NCBI GenBank assembly: GCA_017461945.1
Contig: JAFTSB010000003.1
Location: 17,453 to 81,452 of the forward strand
DNA: 64,000 nt
Direction: 5' to 3'
Source: Clostridia bacterium
GTDB taxonomy: Bacteria; Bacillota; Clostridia; Oscillospirales; CAG-272
Position 1 is the first letter of the stretch. Each line of letters starts with the position of its first letter. The translations under genes were made by a program, and so were the position numbers. Below, piece by piece: positions 31,361 to 40,455 of this stretch. The notes beneath the pieces are model-generated. The model was not told the origin of the DNA and ran no database searches. It saw only the letters and a program-made list of their open reading frames with translations.

Positions 31361-34315
31361 TCACACCTCCTTATCCTGTTGTTCAAGGGCACCAAGCAGC
31401 GAGCGCAGACGGATGGTAACGGCGCCCAGATTGGTGATCTCGTCGATCTTGATCTGCGTATATAGCTTGCCACCCTCCTCCAGCAGCTCGCGCACCTCGT
31501 CGGTGGTGATGGCATCAATGCCACAGCCAAAGGAGACCAGCTGTACCAGCTCGGCATTTTCTTGCTCGGTCACAAAACGGGCGGCGTTGTAAAGGCGCGC
31601 GTGGTAGGTCCATTGGTTGAGAACCTTGGTGCGCACAGGGGCAGAGGCCAGATGGGCAACGGCATCCTCGGTGACCACTACAAAGTCAAGGGAGGTGGCC
31701 AGCTTGTCAATGCCGTGACCGATCTCGGGGTCAATATGATAGGGTCTGCCGCACAGCACCATCAGCCGTTTGCCTTGCTCTTTTGCAAAGCGCACCGCGC
31801 GCTCACCCTCGGCGCGGATGGCGGCCATATGACGGGCATAGGCGCGCATGGCGGTGGTTACAGCCGCGCTGACCTCCTTCTCCCGAAAACCGCCAAAGCT
31901 CTGATTCAAAAAAGCCAGCAGCTCACGAGTCAGTTCCTTTTCGTTGTGCAGGGAAAGGAAGGGATAAAGGAATTTTGTGGTGGCAAGGGAATCCATGTTG
32001 TGGGAAAGCACCTCGGAATAATAGGCCACCACAGGGCAGTTATAATGATTATCGGAAACATGCTCGTCCACATTGCGGGTCAGGCAGGGATAGAAGATGG
32101 CATCCACACCCTCCTCGATCAGCGTTTCGATATGACCGTGCATGATCTTGGCAGGATAGCAGGCGGTATCCGAGGGGATGCTGTATTGCCCCTTGGCATA
32201 CAGCTTGCGGCTGGAAAATCCGGAAATCTTCACACCGAAGCCCAGTTTTTTAAACAAAGCGTACCAAAAGGGTGCCAGCTCGTACATGCCAAGCGCCAAG
32301 GGTAGACCAATGGTCAGCTTGCGCGGCCCCTCCACGGGGGAAAGGGCCTCCAGCGCGGCGCGCTTAAAGGCGTGCAGGTTGGGCAGGGGATTGTCAGAGG
32401 GCTTCAGGCCTGCGCCCTTTTCGCACTTGTTGCCCGAAATGTATTTTTTGCCGTCGGCAAAGGTGTTAACGGTGATGTTACAGCGGTTGGTGCAGCCCTT
32501 GCAGACCATAGCGTGGGAGGTGTGAACAAAGCTTGCCAGCTCCTCGGCGGTGAGGATGGAGGAGGCTTGGCCGCGATTGCGACGGGCATACAGCGCGGCA
32601 CCGAGAGCGCCCATCAGTCCGGCGATGGCGGGGCGGATCACGGGGCGACCCAGCTCGCGTTCAAAGCTGCGAAGCACCGCATCGTTGAGGAAGGTGCCGC
32701 CCTGCACCACAATGTTTTGTCCCAGCTCGTCGGCAGAGCCGGCACGGATGACCTTATAAATGGCGTTCTTGACCACCGAGGCCGAAAGGCCCGCGGAAAT
32801 GTCACCCACTGAGGCACCGTCCTTTTGTGCCTGCTTGACCGAGGAATTCATAAATACCGTGCAACGGGAGCCAAGATCCACGGGGGCTTTGGCAAACAGC
32901 CCCAGCTTGGCAAACTCGGCAGCCTCATAGCCAAGACCTCTGGCAAAGGTCTCGATAAAGGAGCCACAGCCCGAGGAGCAAGCCTCGTTGAGCATAATGC
33001 TGTCAATGGCGCCGCCACGGATCTGGAAGCATTTGATATCTTGTCCGCCAATGTCCAGAATGAAATCGACGTTGGGGTTGAAATATTTGGCGGCGGTGAA
33101 GTGCGCCATGGTCTCGACCAAGCCAAAATCCAGATGGAAGGCGTGGCGGATCAGCTCCTCACCGTAGCCGGTGACGGCAGCGCCGCAAATGCGGATGCGA
33201 TCACCGCAAATGGTGTAAATCTGCTCCAACTGTTCTTTTACAATATGCACGGGATTGCCCTTGTTGGAGCTGTAGTAAGTAAACAGGATCTTTTTATCGG
33301 CTGACAAAAGCAGCAGCTTGGTGGTGGTAGAGCCGCAGTCGATGCCAAGGTAGGCATCCCCCTCATAGGTGGCGGGGTCGATCTGCGGCAGGGTCGCCTT
33401 GGCGTGTCGTTGGGCAAAGGCTTCATACTCCTCCTGGCTTTCAAACAAGGGGGAGAGGGTGGCCGTGTCGGTGGTGGCCGACGTGGAGCTTTCCACACGA
33501 TGGCAAAGATCGGCAAAGTCAAAGGTCTCGGAAAGAGAAGAAGCGTAAATGGCGGCGCCAAGGGCCACCGAAACACGGGCGTAATCGGGGAAAATGGCGT
33601 TTTCGGATTCCAGCTTCAGCACGTGCAGGAATTGCTTGCGCAGCCCCATGTTAAAGGAGAGGGGACCGCCCAAAAACATTACCTTACCCGAGATCTTGCG
33701 TCCCTGCGCCAGGCCGGCAATGGTCTGATTGACCACGGCACGAAAGATGCTGGCGGCAATGTCGGCCTTGGAGGCACCCTGGTTGAGCAGGGGCTGTACG
33801 TCGGTCTTGGCAAACACGCCGCAACGAGAGGCGATGGGATAGACACGCTCGGCCGTGAGCGACAGCCGATCCATTTCCTCCACGGTCAGATCCAGCAGTG
33901 TGGCCATCTGGTCGATAAAGGCGCCGGTGCCGCCTGCGCAGGAGCCGTTCATGCGCTCGTCGGTGCCGCCGTCAAAAAAGATGACCTTGGCATCCTCACC
34001 GCCCAGCTCAATGACCACGTTGGTGTCGGGTTGCAGACGACGGATGGTCTCGCCGGTGGCAAAGACCTCCTGCACAAAGGGCAGCCCTGCGGCACGGGCC
34101 AGTCCAAGACCGGCCGAGCCCGATACGGCAACCTTTACGGGTTGATCGCCGATCTGCTCCTTCAATCGGGAAAGGATCTCCAGGGTTTTGGTACGTACTT
34201 GAGAATAATGGCGCTCATAGCACTGATATGTCATTTTTCCGTTTTGCTCCAACACCACCTTGGCAGTGGTAGAGCCGATATCAATGCCCAACAGGGCATA
34301 GCTTTGTTGATTCAT
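31361..34315 (-). CDS. Tandem BcrAD/BadFG-type acyl-CoA dehydratase activase
   Basis: 984 aa; ATG at 34315 after AAAAGGAG. Two ASKHA ATPase domains in tandem: LGIDIGSTTAKVVLEQ near residue 8 and LGIDCGSTTTKLLLLS near 330, each followed by GGQD/GGED and by a GSGCGSFIE or CAGGTGAFID segment with the cysteine that ligates the bridging [4Fe-4S] cluster. Then a CKGCTNRCNITV cluster motif near 640 and a DUF2229-like domain (GMYELAPFWYALFKKLGF). Family members hydrolyse ATP to inject electrons into dehydratases. The partner module is the next gene. Confidence 0.88.
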   Translation of the reverse strand: MNQQSYALLGIDIGSTTAKVVLEQNGKMTYQCYERHYSQVRTKTLEILSRLKEQIGDQPVKVAVSGSAGLGLARAAGLPFVQEVFATGETIRRLQPDTNVVIELGGEDAKVIFFDGGTDERMNGSCAGGTGAFIDQMATLLDLTVEEMDRLSLTAERVYPIASRCGVFAKTDVQPLLNQGASKADIAASIFRAVVNQTIAGLAQGRKISGKVMFLGGPLSFNMGLRKQFLHVLKLESENAIFPDYARVSVALGAAIYASSLSETFDFADLCHRVESSTSATTDTATLSPLFESQEEYEAFAQRHAKATLPQIDPATYEGDAYLGIDCGSTTTKLLLLSADKKILFTYYSSNKGNPVHIVKEQLEQIYTICGDRIRICGAAVTGYGEELIRHAFHLDFGLVETMAHFTAAKYFNPNVDFILDIGGQDIKCFQIRGGAIDSIMLNEACSSGCGSFIETFARGLGYEAAEFAKLGLFAKAPVDLGSRCTVFMNSSVKQAQKDGASVGDISAGLSASVVKNAIYKVIRAGSADELGQNIVVQGGTFLNDAVLRSFERELGRPVIRPAIAGLMGALGAALYARRNRGQASSILTAEELASFVHTSHAMVCKGCTNRCNITVNTFADGKKYISGNKCEKGAGLKPSDNPLPNLHAFKRAALEALSPVEGPRKLTIGLPLALGMYELAPFWYALFKKLGFGVKISGFSSRKLYAKGQYSIPSDTACYPAKIMHGHIETLIEEGVDAIFYPCLTRNVDEHVSDNHYNCPVVAYYSEVLSHNMDSLATTKFLYPFLSLHNEKELTRELLAFLNQSFGGFREKEVSAAVTTAMRAYARHMAAIRAEGERAVRFAKEQGKRLMVLCGRPYHIDPEIGHGIDKLATSLDFVVVTEDAVAHLASAPVRTKVLNQWTYHARLYNAARFVTEQENAELVQLVSFGCGIDAITTDEVRELLEEGGKLYTQIKIDEITNLGAVTIRLRSLLGALEQQDKEV

Positions 34316-34416
34316 AGGAATCTCCTTTTCTGTTCGGGTTGCACCAATGGTTACGCGTTTTCGTACGTGCTTCATTCGGGTTGGAGCGCATACGGTAACG
34401 TGCAACGGCTTGGCTA

Positions 34417-34451
34417 CACCGTTTCGGTGTTTTTAAAATACCGAAACGGTG
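34417..34451 (-). terminator. Long palindrome after ftsH, candidate terminator
   Basis: CACCGTTTCGGT at 34417-34428 pairs with 34440-34451 and the T5/A4 between them extends the helix. There is no T-run after the stem on the minus strand, so termination is plausible but not certain. Confidence 0.5.
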
Positions 34452-34466
34452 CATGATTTTTACGAC

Positions 34467-36587
34467 TTATTCGCCGTCCTTGGGCTGCTCCTCGTTTTTG
34501 GGGGGCTCTGCAGGCTCCTCCTTTTGGGGTTGCTCCACGGGGGTCTCCCCGGTGCTTGCTTGCTCGGCCGGATCGCGGAAGTCACCGTAAATGCCGGCGG
34601 CACGGCGCTCGGCCTCCAGTCGCTCGCGTTCGCGGCGTTCTGCCTCGCGACGGGCGCGCTCCTCATTCTCAGACTGAGAGCGGCGCTTCTTTTCCTCGGC
34701 CATGGCCTCCAGCTCCTCCATGGTGGCATCCGAGTCCATAGCGGCGGCGAACTGGTCGCCCTCCATGATCTCGTGCTTGAGCAGAAACTCAGCCACAAAG
34801 TCCAGCTTGTGGCGGTAGGTCTCCAAAATCTCCTTGGCCTTGGCATAGCCCTCCTCCAGCAGCGCCTTGATCTCGGTGTCGATCAATGCAGCGGTTTCGG
34901 GCGAGTAGTCGGTACCGCTGGAGAAATCGCGGCCAAGGAAGACCTCGCTTTGCCCCGTGCCATACTTGACAGGGCCCAGCTTTTCCGACATGCCCAACTG
35001 GGTGACCATCTGACGTGCGGTGTTGGTGGCGCGCTCGATATCGTTAGAGGCGCCGCCCGAAATGTCACCGAACACAATGGATTCGGCCACGCGGCCAGCC
35101 AGCAGCTCGGCGATCTTTTCCTTCAATTCTTCTTTATAAACGCTGTATTTGTCCTCGGCAGGCAGGCTCATGGTATAGCCCAACGCACGGCCCGAGGGAA
35201 TAATGGAGATCTGATGCACTTTATCCAAGTGGGGCAGAACATGACCCACAATGGCGTGACCGGCCTCGTGATAGGCGGTGTTGCGGCGCTCGCGGTCGCT
35301 CATCACGCGGGAGACCTTCTTGGGGCCTGCGATCACGCGGATAAAGGCGTCGTCAATATCCTCCATGCCGATCAGCGATTTGCCGCGACGGGCCGCCAGC
35401 AAAGCAGCCTCGTTGAGCAGGTTGGCCAGATCGGCACCGGTAAAGCCGGCGGTCTTTTTGGCCACTACCTCCAGGTCGACACCGGCCTCCAGGGGCTTGT
35501 TGCGAGAGTGCACCTTCAAAATGGCGGTACGCCCCTTGATATCGGGTGCGCCCACGGTGATCTCACGGTCAAAGCGGCCGGGACGGAGCAGGGCGGGGTC
35601 CAGAATGTCGGGGCGGTTGGTGGCGGCCATCACAATGATGCCGTCGTGAGAGCCAAAGCCGTCCATTTCTACCAGCAGCTGGTTCAGGGTCTGCTCGCGC
35701 TCGTCGTGTCCGCCGCCAAGGCCTGCACCGCGGTGACGGCCAACGGCATCGATCTCGTCGATAAACACGATGCTGGCAGGGGATTTACGGGCGGTTTCAA
35801 AGAGGTCGCGGACACGGGAAGCACCCACGCCCACGTACATTTCTACAAAATCGGAGCCCGAAATGGAATAAAAGGGCACACCGGCTTCGCCTGCAACGGC
35901 CTTGGCCAGCAGGGTCTTACCCGTGCCGGGAGGGCCCACAAGCAGCACGCCGTGGGGGATCTTGGCACCAAGCTTGGTGAACTTGGCAGGGTCCTTCAGA
36001 AATTCAACGATCTCCTCCAGCTCCTGCTTTTCCTCGTCGGCACCGGCCACGTCGGCAAAGGTGACCTTATCCTTGCCATCGCCTGCGGTATGCACACGGG
36101 CCTTGCCAAAGCTGTTCAGGCCTCGGCCACCACCCTTGGAGGAGTTCATCATAAAGAAGAACAGCACCACAAAGATGATAATGATCAGGGCATAGGGCAA
36201 CAGGCTCACCCACCAAGGATAGGTGGTGGGGGGCTCGATATCGTAGGTGTCAAGGTTACCGATGGCGTGGTTGCGCAGTACCATATCGCCGCAATACTCC
36301 TGGAACAGCGAGAGGGACTGGAGCTGATAGGCCTTGGTCTCGGTAACAAAGCTGCCGTCGGCATTCAAAATAAGACCGCCGGCCTCGTCGGTTTTGATGA
36401 CCTCCATGGTCAGGTAGTAATCGGCGTCGATCACAAAGGATATAACGCGATCCTCCTCAAAATAGCCGACCACATCACCAAGGACAAGCTTTTCCTGCTC
36501 GGTGCCTTGAAAGATGGTTGCCACAACGGCAATGATGATGCCGATGAGCAATAGGTAAAAGAGTATGGATTTCAAATGACTTTTCAT
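34467..36587 (-). CDS. ftsH: ATP-dependent zinc metalloprotease FtsH
   Basis: 706 aa. Two membrane helices (residues ~8-26 and ~127-147) bracket an extracytoplasmic domain; then the AAA+ module with Walker A GPPGTGKT near 218, Walker [12 protein letters not shown] and the SRH region, and the M41 protease with zinc ligands in [12 protein letters not shown] near 445. The last ~70 residues are a low-complexity Glu/Arg/Pro tail ([17 protein letters not shown]), longer than in most homologues. Degrades misassembled membrane proteins. Last gene of the yybS-ftsH operon; tilS-hpt-ftsH order is classic for Firmicutes. Confidence 0.97.
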   Translation of the reverse strand: MKSHLKSILFYLLLIGIIIAVVATIFQGTEQEKLVLGDVVGYFEEDRVISFVIDADYYLTMEVIKTDEAGGLILNADGSFVTETKAYQLQSLSLFQEYCGDMVLRNHAIGNLDTYDIEPPTTYPWWVSLLPYALIIIIFVVLFFFMMNSSKGGGRGLNSFGKARVHTAGDGKDKVTFADVAGADEEKQELEEIVEFLKDPAKFTKLGAKIPHGVLLVGPPGTGKTLLAKAVAGEAGVPFYSISGSDFVEMYVGVGASRVRDLFETARKSPASIVFIDEIDAVGRHRGAGLGGGHDEREQTLNQLLVEMDGFGSHDGIIVMAATNRPDILDPALLRPGRFDREITVGAPDIKGRTAILKVHSRNKPLEAGVDLEVVAKKTAGFTGADLANLLNEAALLAARRGKSLIGMEDIDDAFIRVIAGPKKVSRVMSDRERRNTAYHEAGHAIVGHVLPHLDKVHQISIIPSGRALGYTMSLPAEDKYSVYKEELKEKIAELLAGRVAESIVFGDISGGASNDIERATNTARQMVTQLGMSEKLGPVKYGTGQSEVFLGRDFSSGTDYSPETAALIDTEIKALLEEGYAKAKEILETYRHKLDFVAEFLLKHEIMEGDQFAAAMDSDATMEELEAMAEEKKRRSQSENEERARREAERRERERLEAERRAAGIYGDFRDPAEQASTGETPVEQPQKEEPAEPPKNEEQPKDGE

Positions 36588-36625
36588 GGATTCCTCCGTT
36601 TGTTTTTTAGCTGGAACGGTGCAGA

Positions 36626-37198
36626 TCAGCTATATATTTCGGGTCTTAAAATACCTATGTAGGGCAGATCCCGATAGCGTTCATTGTAATCAAGCCCATA
36701 TCCCACCACAAATTCGTCGGGGATCACCGCGCCAATGTAATCGGGGGTGAAGTCCACCTCACGGCGGTCGGGCTTATCCAAAAGGGTGCAGCAGCGCACG
36801 CTGTGGGCGCCGCGGTCACGGAACAGCTGGGTCAGCTTGGAAAGGGTGCGACCGCTATCCGTGATATCCTCAACCAACAGAATATTCAGATTGCTGTAAT
36901 CGGTGCGGAACAGGTCCAGATGCATTTTCAGCTGGCCCGAGGAAACGGTGCCTGCGCCATAGGAGGTGACCTTAACAAATTCCAGCTCCACGGGGCGCTC
37001 CATCTTGCGGACCAGATCGGTATAGAACATAACGGCACCCTTTAATACACAGATCATCACCAAAGGGCGGCTGCCAAAGGCGCCTTCCTTATAATCGGCG
37101 GTGATTTGAGTGGCCATGCGGGTGGTAATCTCATCCAGTTGCTGGGGGGTGAGCAATACGGTTTGCAGATCCAGATCAATATCCAATTCGGTGTTCAT
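36626..37198 (-). CDS. hpt: Hypoxanthine phosphoribosyltransferase
   Basis: 190 aa. Salvages hypoxanthine (and guanine) to IMP/GMP using PRPP. The PRPP-binding loop is [15 protein letters not shown] near residue 105; [17 protein letters not shown] and the C-terminal [20 protein letters not shown] are typical of the family. The gap to ftsH is 38 bases. Confidence 0.95.
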   Translation of the reverse strand: MNTELDIDLDLQTVLLTPQQLDEITTRMATQITADYKEGAFGSRPLVMICVLKGAVMFYTDLVRKMERPVELEFVKVTSYGAGTVSSGQLKMHLDLFRTDYSNLNILLVEDITDSGRTLSKLTQLFRDRGAHSVRCCTLLDKPDRREVDFTPDYIGAVIPDEFVVGYGLDYNERYRDLPYIGILRPEIYS

Positions 37199-37237
37199 AC
37201 ACAGTTGCCTTTCTTATTCTTTTATGTTGTGTTGAAA

Positions 37238-38593
37238 TCAATTAAAATATAGATGCACGCAGATGTCTTTTTTTACCGATTTGCCGCTGGCGCCGTCGCG
37301 GGGCGGACAAAAAGGAACGGCCAGCACGCCCTCGTCGTCGCAAAGCAGCGGCATACGGGCGCGGACGTCGGGGGGGAGGGGAGAAAGTCCGGGCAAGCGG
37401 CGCACCGCCTTGTGCATACCGCCCTGCAGCAGCTTGTCGCCCTCCTCGCGGGGTCTTGCGTAAAGCGTGCCGCGAATGGCACAACGGGGCAGGGGGATGT
37501 GAGCCTCATAGCGGTAATGCCCCACAGGGGCAACGGCACTTGCCTCCCGGCAATCGCACACCACGGCAACGCCCTCCAAGGGGGTCAAGGGGTGGATGCC
37601 AAGGGTTAAGGGAATGTGATACGCCACAGCGGCAGGCGGCTCGGTGCCCGGCACCAAGCGTCCGTTTTCAACGGCCACTCTGCCTTGTGGGAGGGAAAGA
37701 GAGGAATGGGGAACGGCGCGGCGGCACAGCTCGGCCAAGGCCTCGATATGCACCCGTTCCGGGGGAGTGGGTAGCAGCTGCTGCATCACACGGGCAAAGA
37801 CCGAAGGGGGCAGCGCGGCAAGGGCGGCTACGGAGGGTTCTTTTCCCTCTTGCATCAAAAAGGCGGTTGCGGCCTCTCGCAGATAGCTCTCGTCCTCGGC
37901 CAAGGCCTCGGCACAGCGAGCGGCGCTTTTGCTGCCCTTGGGATACAGCTCCTCCAGCACGGGCATGACCTCCAACCGCAAGCGGTTTCGGGTACAGCAG
38001 CCCTCGCCGTTGGTGCTATCCTGTACAAAGTCCAGCCCAACCTGCTGCAGATAGTCTCGCAGCTCCTGTCTTGTTAACTGCAAAAGGGGGCGTGCCACCA
38101 GCAGTCCGCCGCCAAGAGGGCGGCAGGCGGGAATACCACAAAGGCCGGCAAGACCGCTGCCGCGCAGCAGGTGCTGCAGCATGGTTTCCAACTGATCGTC
38201 GGCGTGGTGCGCCGTGACCAACAGCGGGATGTGCTGTGCGGTCATATGGGCGGTCATCGCCTGATATCGCCCATCACGGGCGGCGGTCTCCAGGCTGACT
38301 CCTCGCTGGCTTGCCAGCGCCGGTGCGTCGATGTGCAAAACCGTTAGAGGAATGTGCAGCCGATCGCAAAGGGTGCGGCAGAAATCGGCGTCACGGTCGG
38401 CCTCCGCACCGCGGATGCCGTGATGCACGTGCAGGGCGCTGATGGGGGGCTCTGCTGCCAGCATGGCAAGGAGCGCCACCGAATCGGCACCGCCCGACAG
38501 CGCCACCAGAAGGGGCGTGTCGGCAGAGAGACCTGCCAGCGCACGGGGGTCCCGAAATCCACGGGGAGGTGGGATGTGCTTGCCCTGACTCAT
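37238..38593 (-). CDS. tilS: tRNA(Ile) lysidine synthetase TilS
   Basis: 451 aa. Forms lysidine at C34 of tRNA-Ile(CAU), an essential step. The PP-loop ATP-binding motif is VALSGGADSVALLAML near residue 31, followed by HVHHGIRG and TAHHADDQLETMLQHLLRGSGL; the C-terminal domain is present. Its ATG overlaps the dnaB stop codon as ATGA, so translation is coupled to dnaB. Confidence 0.95.
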   Translation of the reverse strand: MSQGKHIPPPRGFRDPRALAGLSADTPLLVALSGGADSVALLAMLAAEPPISALHVHHGIRGAEADRDADFCRTLCDRLHIPLTVLHIDAPALASQRGVSLETAARDGRYQAMTAHMTAQHIPLLVTAHHADDQLETMLQHLLRGSGLAGLCGIPACRPLGGGLLVARPLLQLTRQELRDYLQQVGLDFVQDSTNGEGCCTRNRLRLEVMPVLEELYPKGSKSAARCAEALAEDESYLREAATAFLMQEGKEPSVAALAALPPSVFARVMQQLLPTPPERVHIEALAELCRRAVPHSSLSLPQGRVAVENGRLVPGTEPPAAVAYHIPLTLGIHPLTPLEGVAVVCDCREASAVAPVGHYRYEAHIPLPRCAIRGTLYARPREEGDKLLQGGMHKAVRRLPGLSPLPPDVRARMPLLCDDEGVLAVPFCPPRDGASGKSVKKDICVHLYFN

Positions 38594-39963
38594 GGTGCTT
38601 CCAGATTGTCGTCGGCCAAGGTGCGGAACTTGGTATAAGCACCGATCCAGCCCATTTTGATGTTGCCAGTGGAGCCGTGGCGGTTCTTTTGAATGATGAC
38701 CTCGGCCACGTTGCCCTCCTGCTCGTCAGGAGAACGGTCGGTTTTATAATACTCGTCACGGTACAAAAACATAACCACGTCAGCGTCCTGCTCGATCGAT
38801 CCCGATTCGCGCAGGTCAGAAAGCTGGGGACGCTTATCGGTACGGCTCTCGGTGCCACGGGAAAGCTGCGCGCAGCACAGGATGGGCACGCGCATTTCCT
38901 TGGCCATCAGCTTCAGACCGCGGGAGATCACACCCACCTCCAGGGCACGGTTGTCATAGTGTGCCTCGCTTTCCATCAGGCCCAGATAGTCAATGACCAC
39001 AAGGCCCAGATTTTCCACGCGGCGCAGCTTGGCCTTCATGGCGGTCACCGTCATGCCGGAGGTGTCATCAATATACAAATTGGTGTTGGAAAGTCGCATA
39101 GCGGCATCGGCGATCTTCTTCCAGTCGTCCTGGGAGAGCTGACCCGAGCGCAGGGCATAGCTTTCTACCATTGCCTCGCTGGAAAGCAGACGGGAGACCA
39201 GCTGCTCAGCCGACATCTCCAGGGAGAACACGCAAACAGCCTTTTGCTGTGCAATGGCCACGTTGGTGGCAATGTTGAGAGCAAAGGAGGTCTTACCCAT
39301 ACCGGGTCGTGCGCCCAGAATGATCAGATCCGAGTCGCCCATTCCCACCAGCAGTCGGTCCACGCCCGAAAAGCCCGTGGGCGTACCGTAAGAGGCCTCG
39401 GGGTTGTCGGCCAGCTCGTGCAGGTTGGCCAGCACGTTGCGCAGCACGTCGCGGATGTGCAGGAAATTGCGAGAATCACGCCCGGCCGAGATCTCGGTGA
39501 ACTGGCTTTGGGCATAGTCCAGAATGTGGGTGACCTCCTCCTGCTCGGAAAAGGTCATGTTCGATACGTCAGAGCAGGTGGCAATGATGCGGCGCAGGGT
39601 GCTTTTTTCCTTGATGATACGGGCATAGTCCTGCACGTTCATGGCATTGGGCGTGGCCTCCAGCAAAGAGCGGATGTATTCCTCTCCACCGGATTTTTCA
39701 TACACGCCCTTGTGTACCAGGGTGTCGATCAGGGTCACGGGGTCGATCTCGCTGCTGGCGTCGAACAGCTCGCGCATAGCAAGAAAGATCTCCTTGTGCT
39801 CCGAGAGGTAAAAGTCGTCGGCTCCTACCACGGTGAGAATGTCGGTGATGCAGGCGGGGTCAATGAGAATCGAGCCCAGCAGCGCTCGCTCCGACGTGAG
39901 GGAGGCGGGCATCTTTTTGACGGTATCCTCCAGGCCTGCGTAATCGTTGATCAGGTCTGCCAT
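38590..39963 (-). CDS. dnaB: Replicative DNA helicase DnaB (DnaC in Bacillus)
   Basis: 457 aa. N-terminal DnaG-interacting helical domain (ERALLGSILIDPACITDIL), then a RecA-like core with Walker A GARPGMGKTSFALN near residue 210, Walker B LVVIDYLGLM and QLSRGTESRTDKRPQLSDLR near 370. Hexameric 5'-3' fork helicase. Starts 3 bases after rplI, as in many Firmicutes. Confidence 0.97.
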   Translation of the reverse strand: MADLINDYAGLEDTVKKMPASLTSERALLGSILIDPACITDILTVVGADDFYLSEHKEIFLAMRELFDASSEIDPVTLIDTLVHKGVYEKSGGEEYIRSLLEATPNAMNVQDYARIIKEKSTLRRIIATCSDVSNMTFSEQEEVTHILDYAQSQFTEISAGRDSRNFLHIRDVLRNVLANLHELADNPEASYGTPTGFSGVDRLLVGMGDSDLIILGARPGMGKTSFALNIATNVAIAQQKAVCVFSLEMSAEQLVSRLLSSEAMVESYALRSGQLSQDDWKKIADAAMRLSNTNLYIDDTSGMTVTAMKAKLRRVENLGLVVIDYLGLMESEAHYDNRALEVGVISRGLKLMAKEMRVPILCCAQLSRGTESRTDKRPQLSDLRESGSIEQDADVVMFLYRDEYYKTDRSPDEQEGNVAEVIIQKNRHGSTGNIKMGWIGAYTKFRTLADDNLEAP

Positions 39964-39966
39964 GGC

Positions 39967-40410
39967 TTATTTCTCAGCGACCACAACGTGGATCTTGCCG
40001 GCCACGTCGCTGTAAAGCTTGACATCCAGATCGTAAGAGCCATAGGCCTTCAGGGGCTCCATGGTGATCTTGCGCTTGTCAACGGTGATCTTGTGATCTG
40101 CAGCCAGCTTTTCGGCCACATCCTTGGCGGTGATTGAGCCGTAAAGGCGTCCGTCGGCGCTGGCGCCCACGTTGAATACCACCTTCAGCTCGGTCAGTTT
40201 TTTGGCGATCTCCTGGGCGTTGGCACGCTCCACGTCGATCTTGTGCTGCACAGAGGCTTGCTTGTTTTTCAGCTCGGTAACGGCCTGATTGTCGGCGGGC
40301 TTTGCCAGCTTGCGGGGGAAAAGGAAGTTGCGGGCGTAACCGTCCGAAACCTCTACCATCTGGTCTTTTTTGCCCTGTCCCTTGACGTCGGCTGTGAGAA
40401 TGACTTTCAT
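39967..40410 (-). CDS. rplI: Large-subunit ribosomal protein L9 (bL9)
   Basis: 147 aa. The N-terminal rRNA-binding domain begins [20 protein letters not shown] and includes [13 protein letters not shown]; the long central helix and C-terminal domain ([14 protein letters not shown]) are standard. Located between gdpP and dnaB, the usual order. Confidence 0.97.
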   Translation of the reverse strand: MKVILTADVKGQGKKDQMVEVSDGYARNFLFPRKLAKPADNQAVTELKNKQASVQHKIDVERANAQEIAKKLTELKVVFNVGASADGRLYGSITAKDVAEKLAADHKITVDKRKITMEPLKAYGSYDLDVKLYSDVAGKIHVVVAEK

Positions 40411-40455
40411 TGCTTGTTCCTTTCTTCTATGAAAAACTTGGTTGATGTCGGTTGA

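Noticed and set aside
34449-36554. Long plus-strand open frame opposite ftsH
   Set aside because: Shadow of ftsH; the FtsH reading has Walker and HEAGH motifs and sits in an operon.
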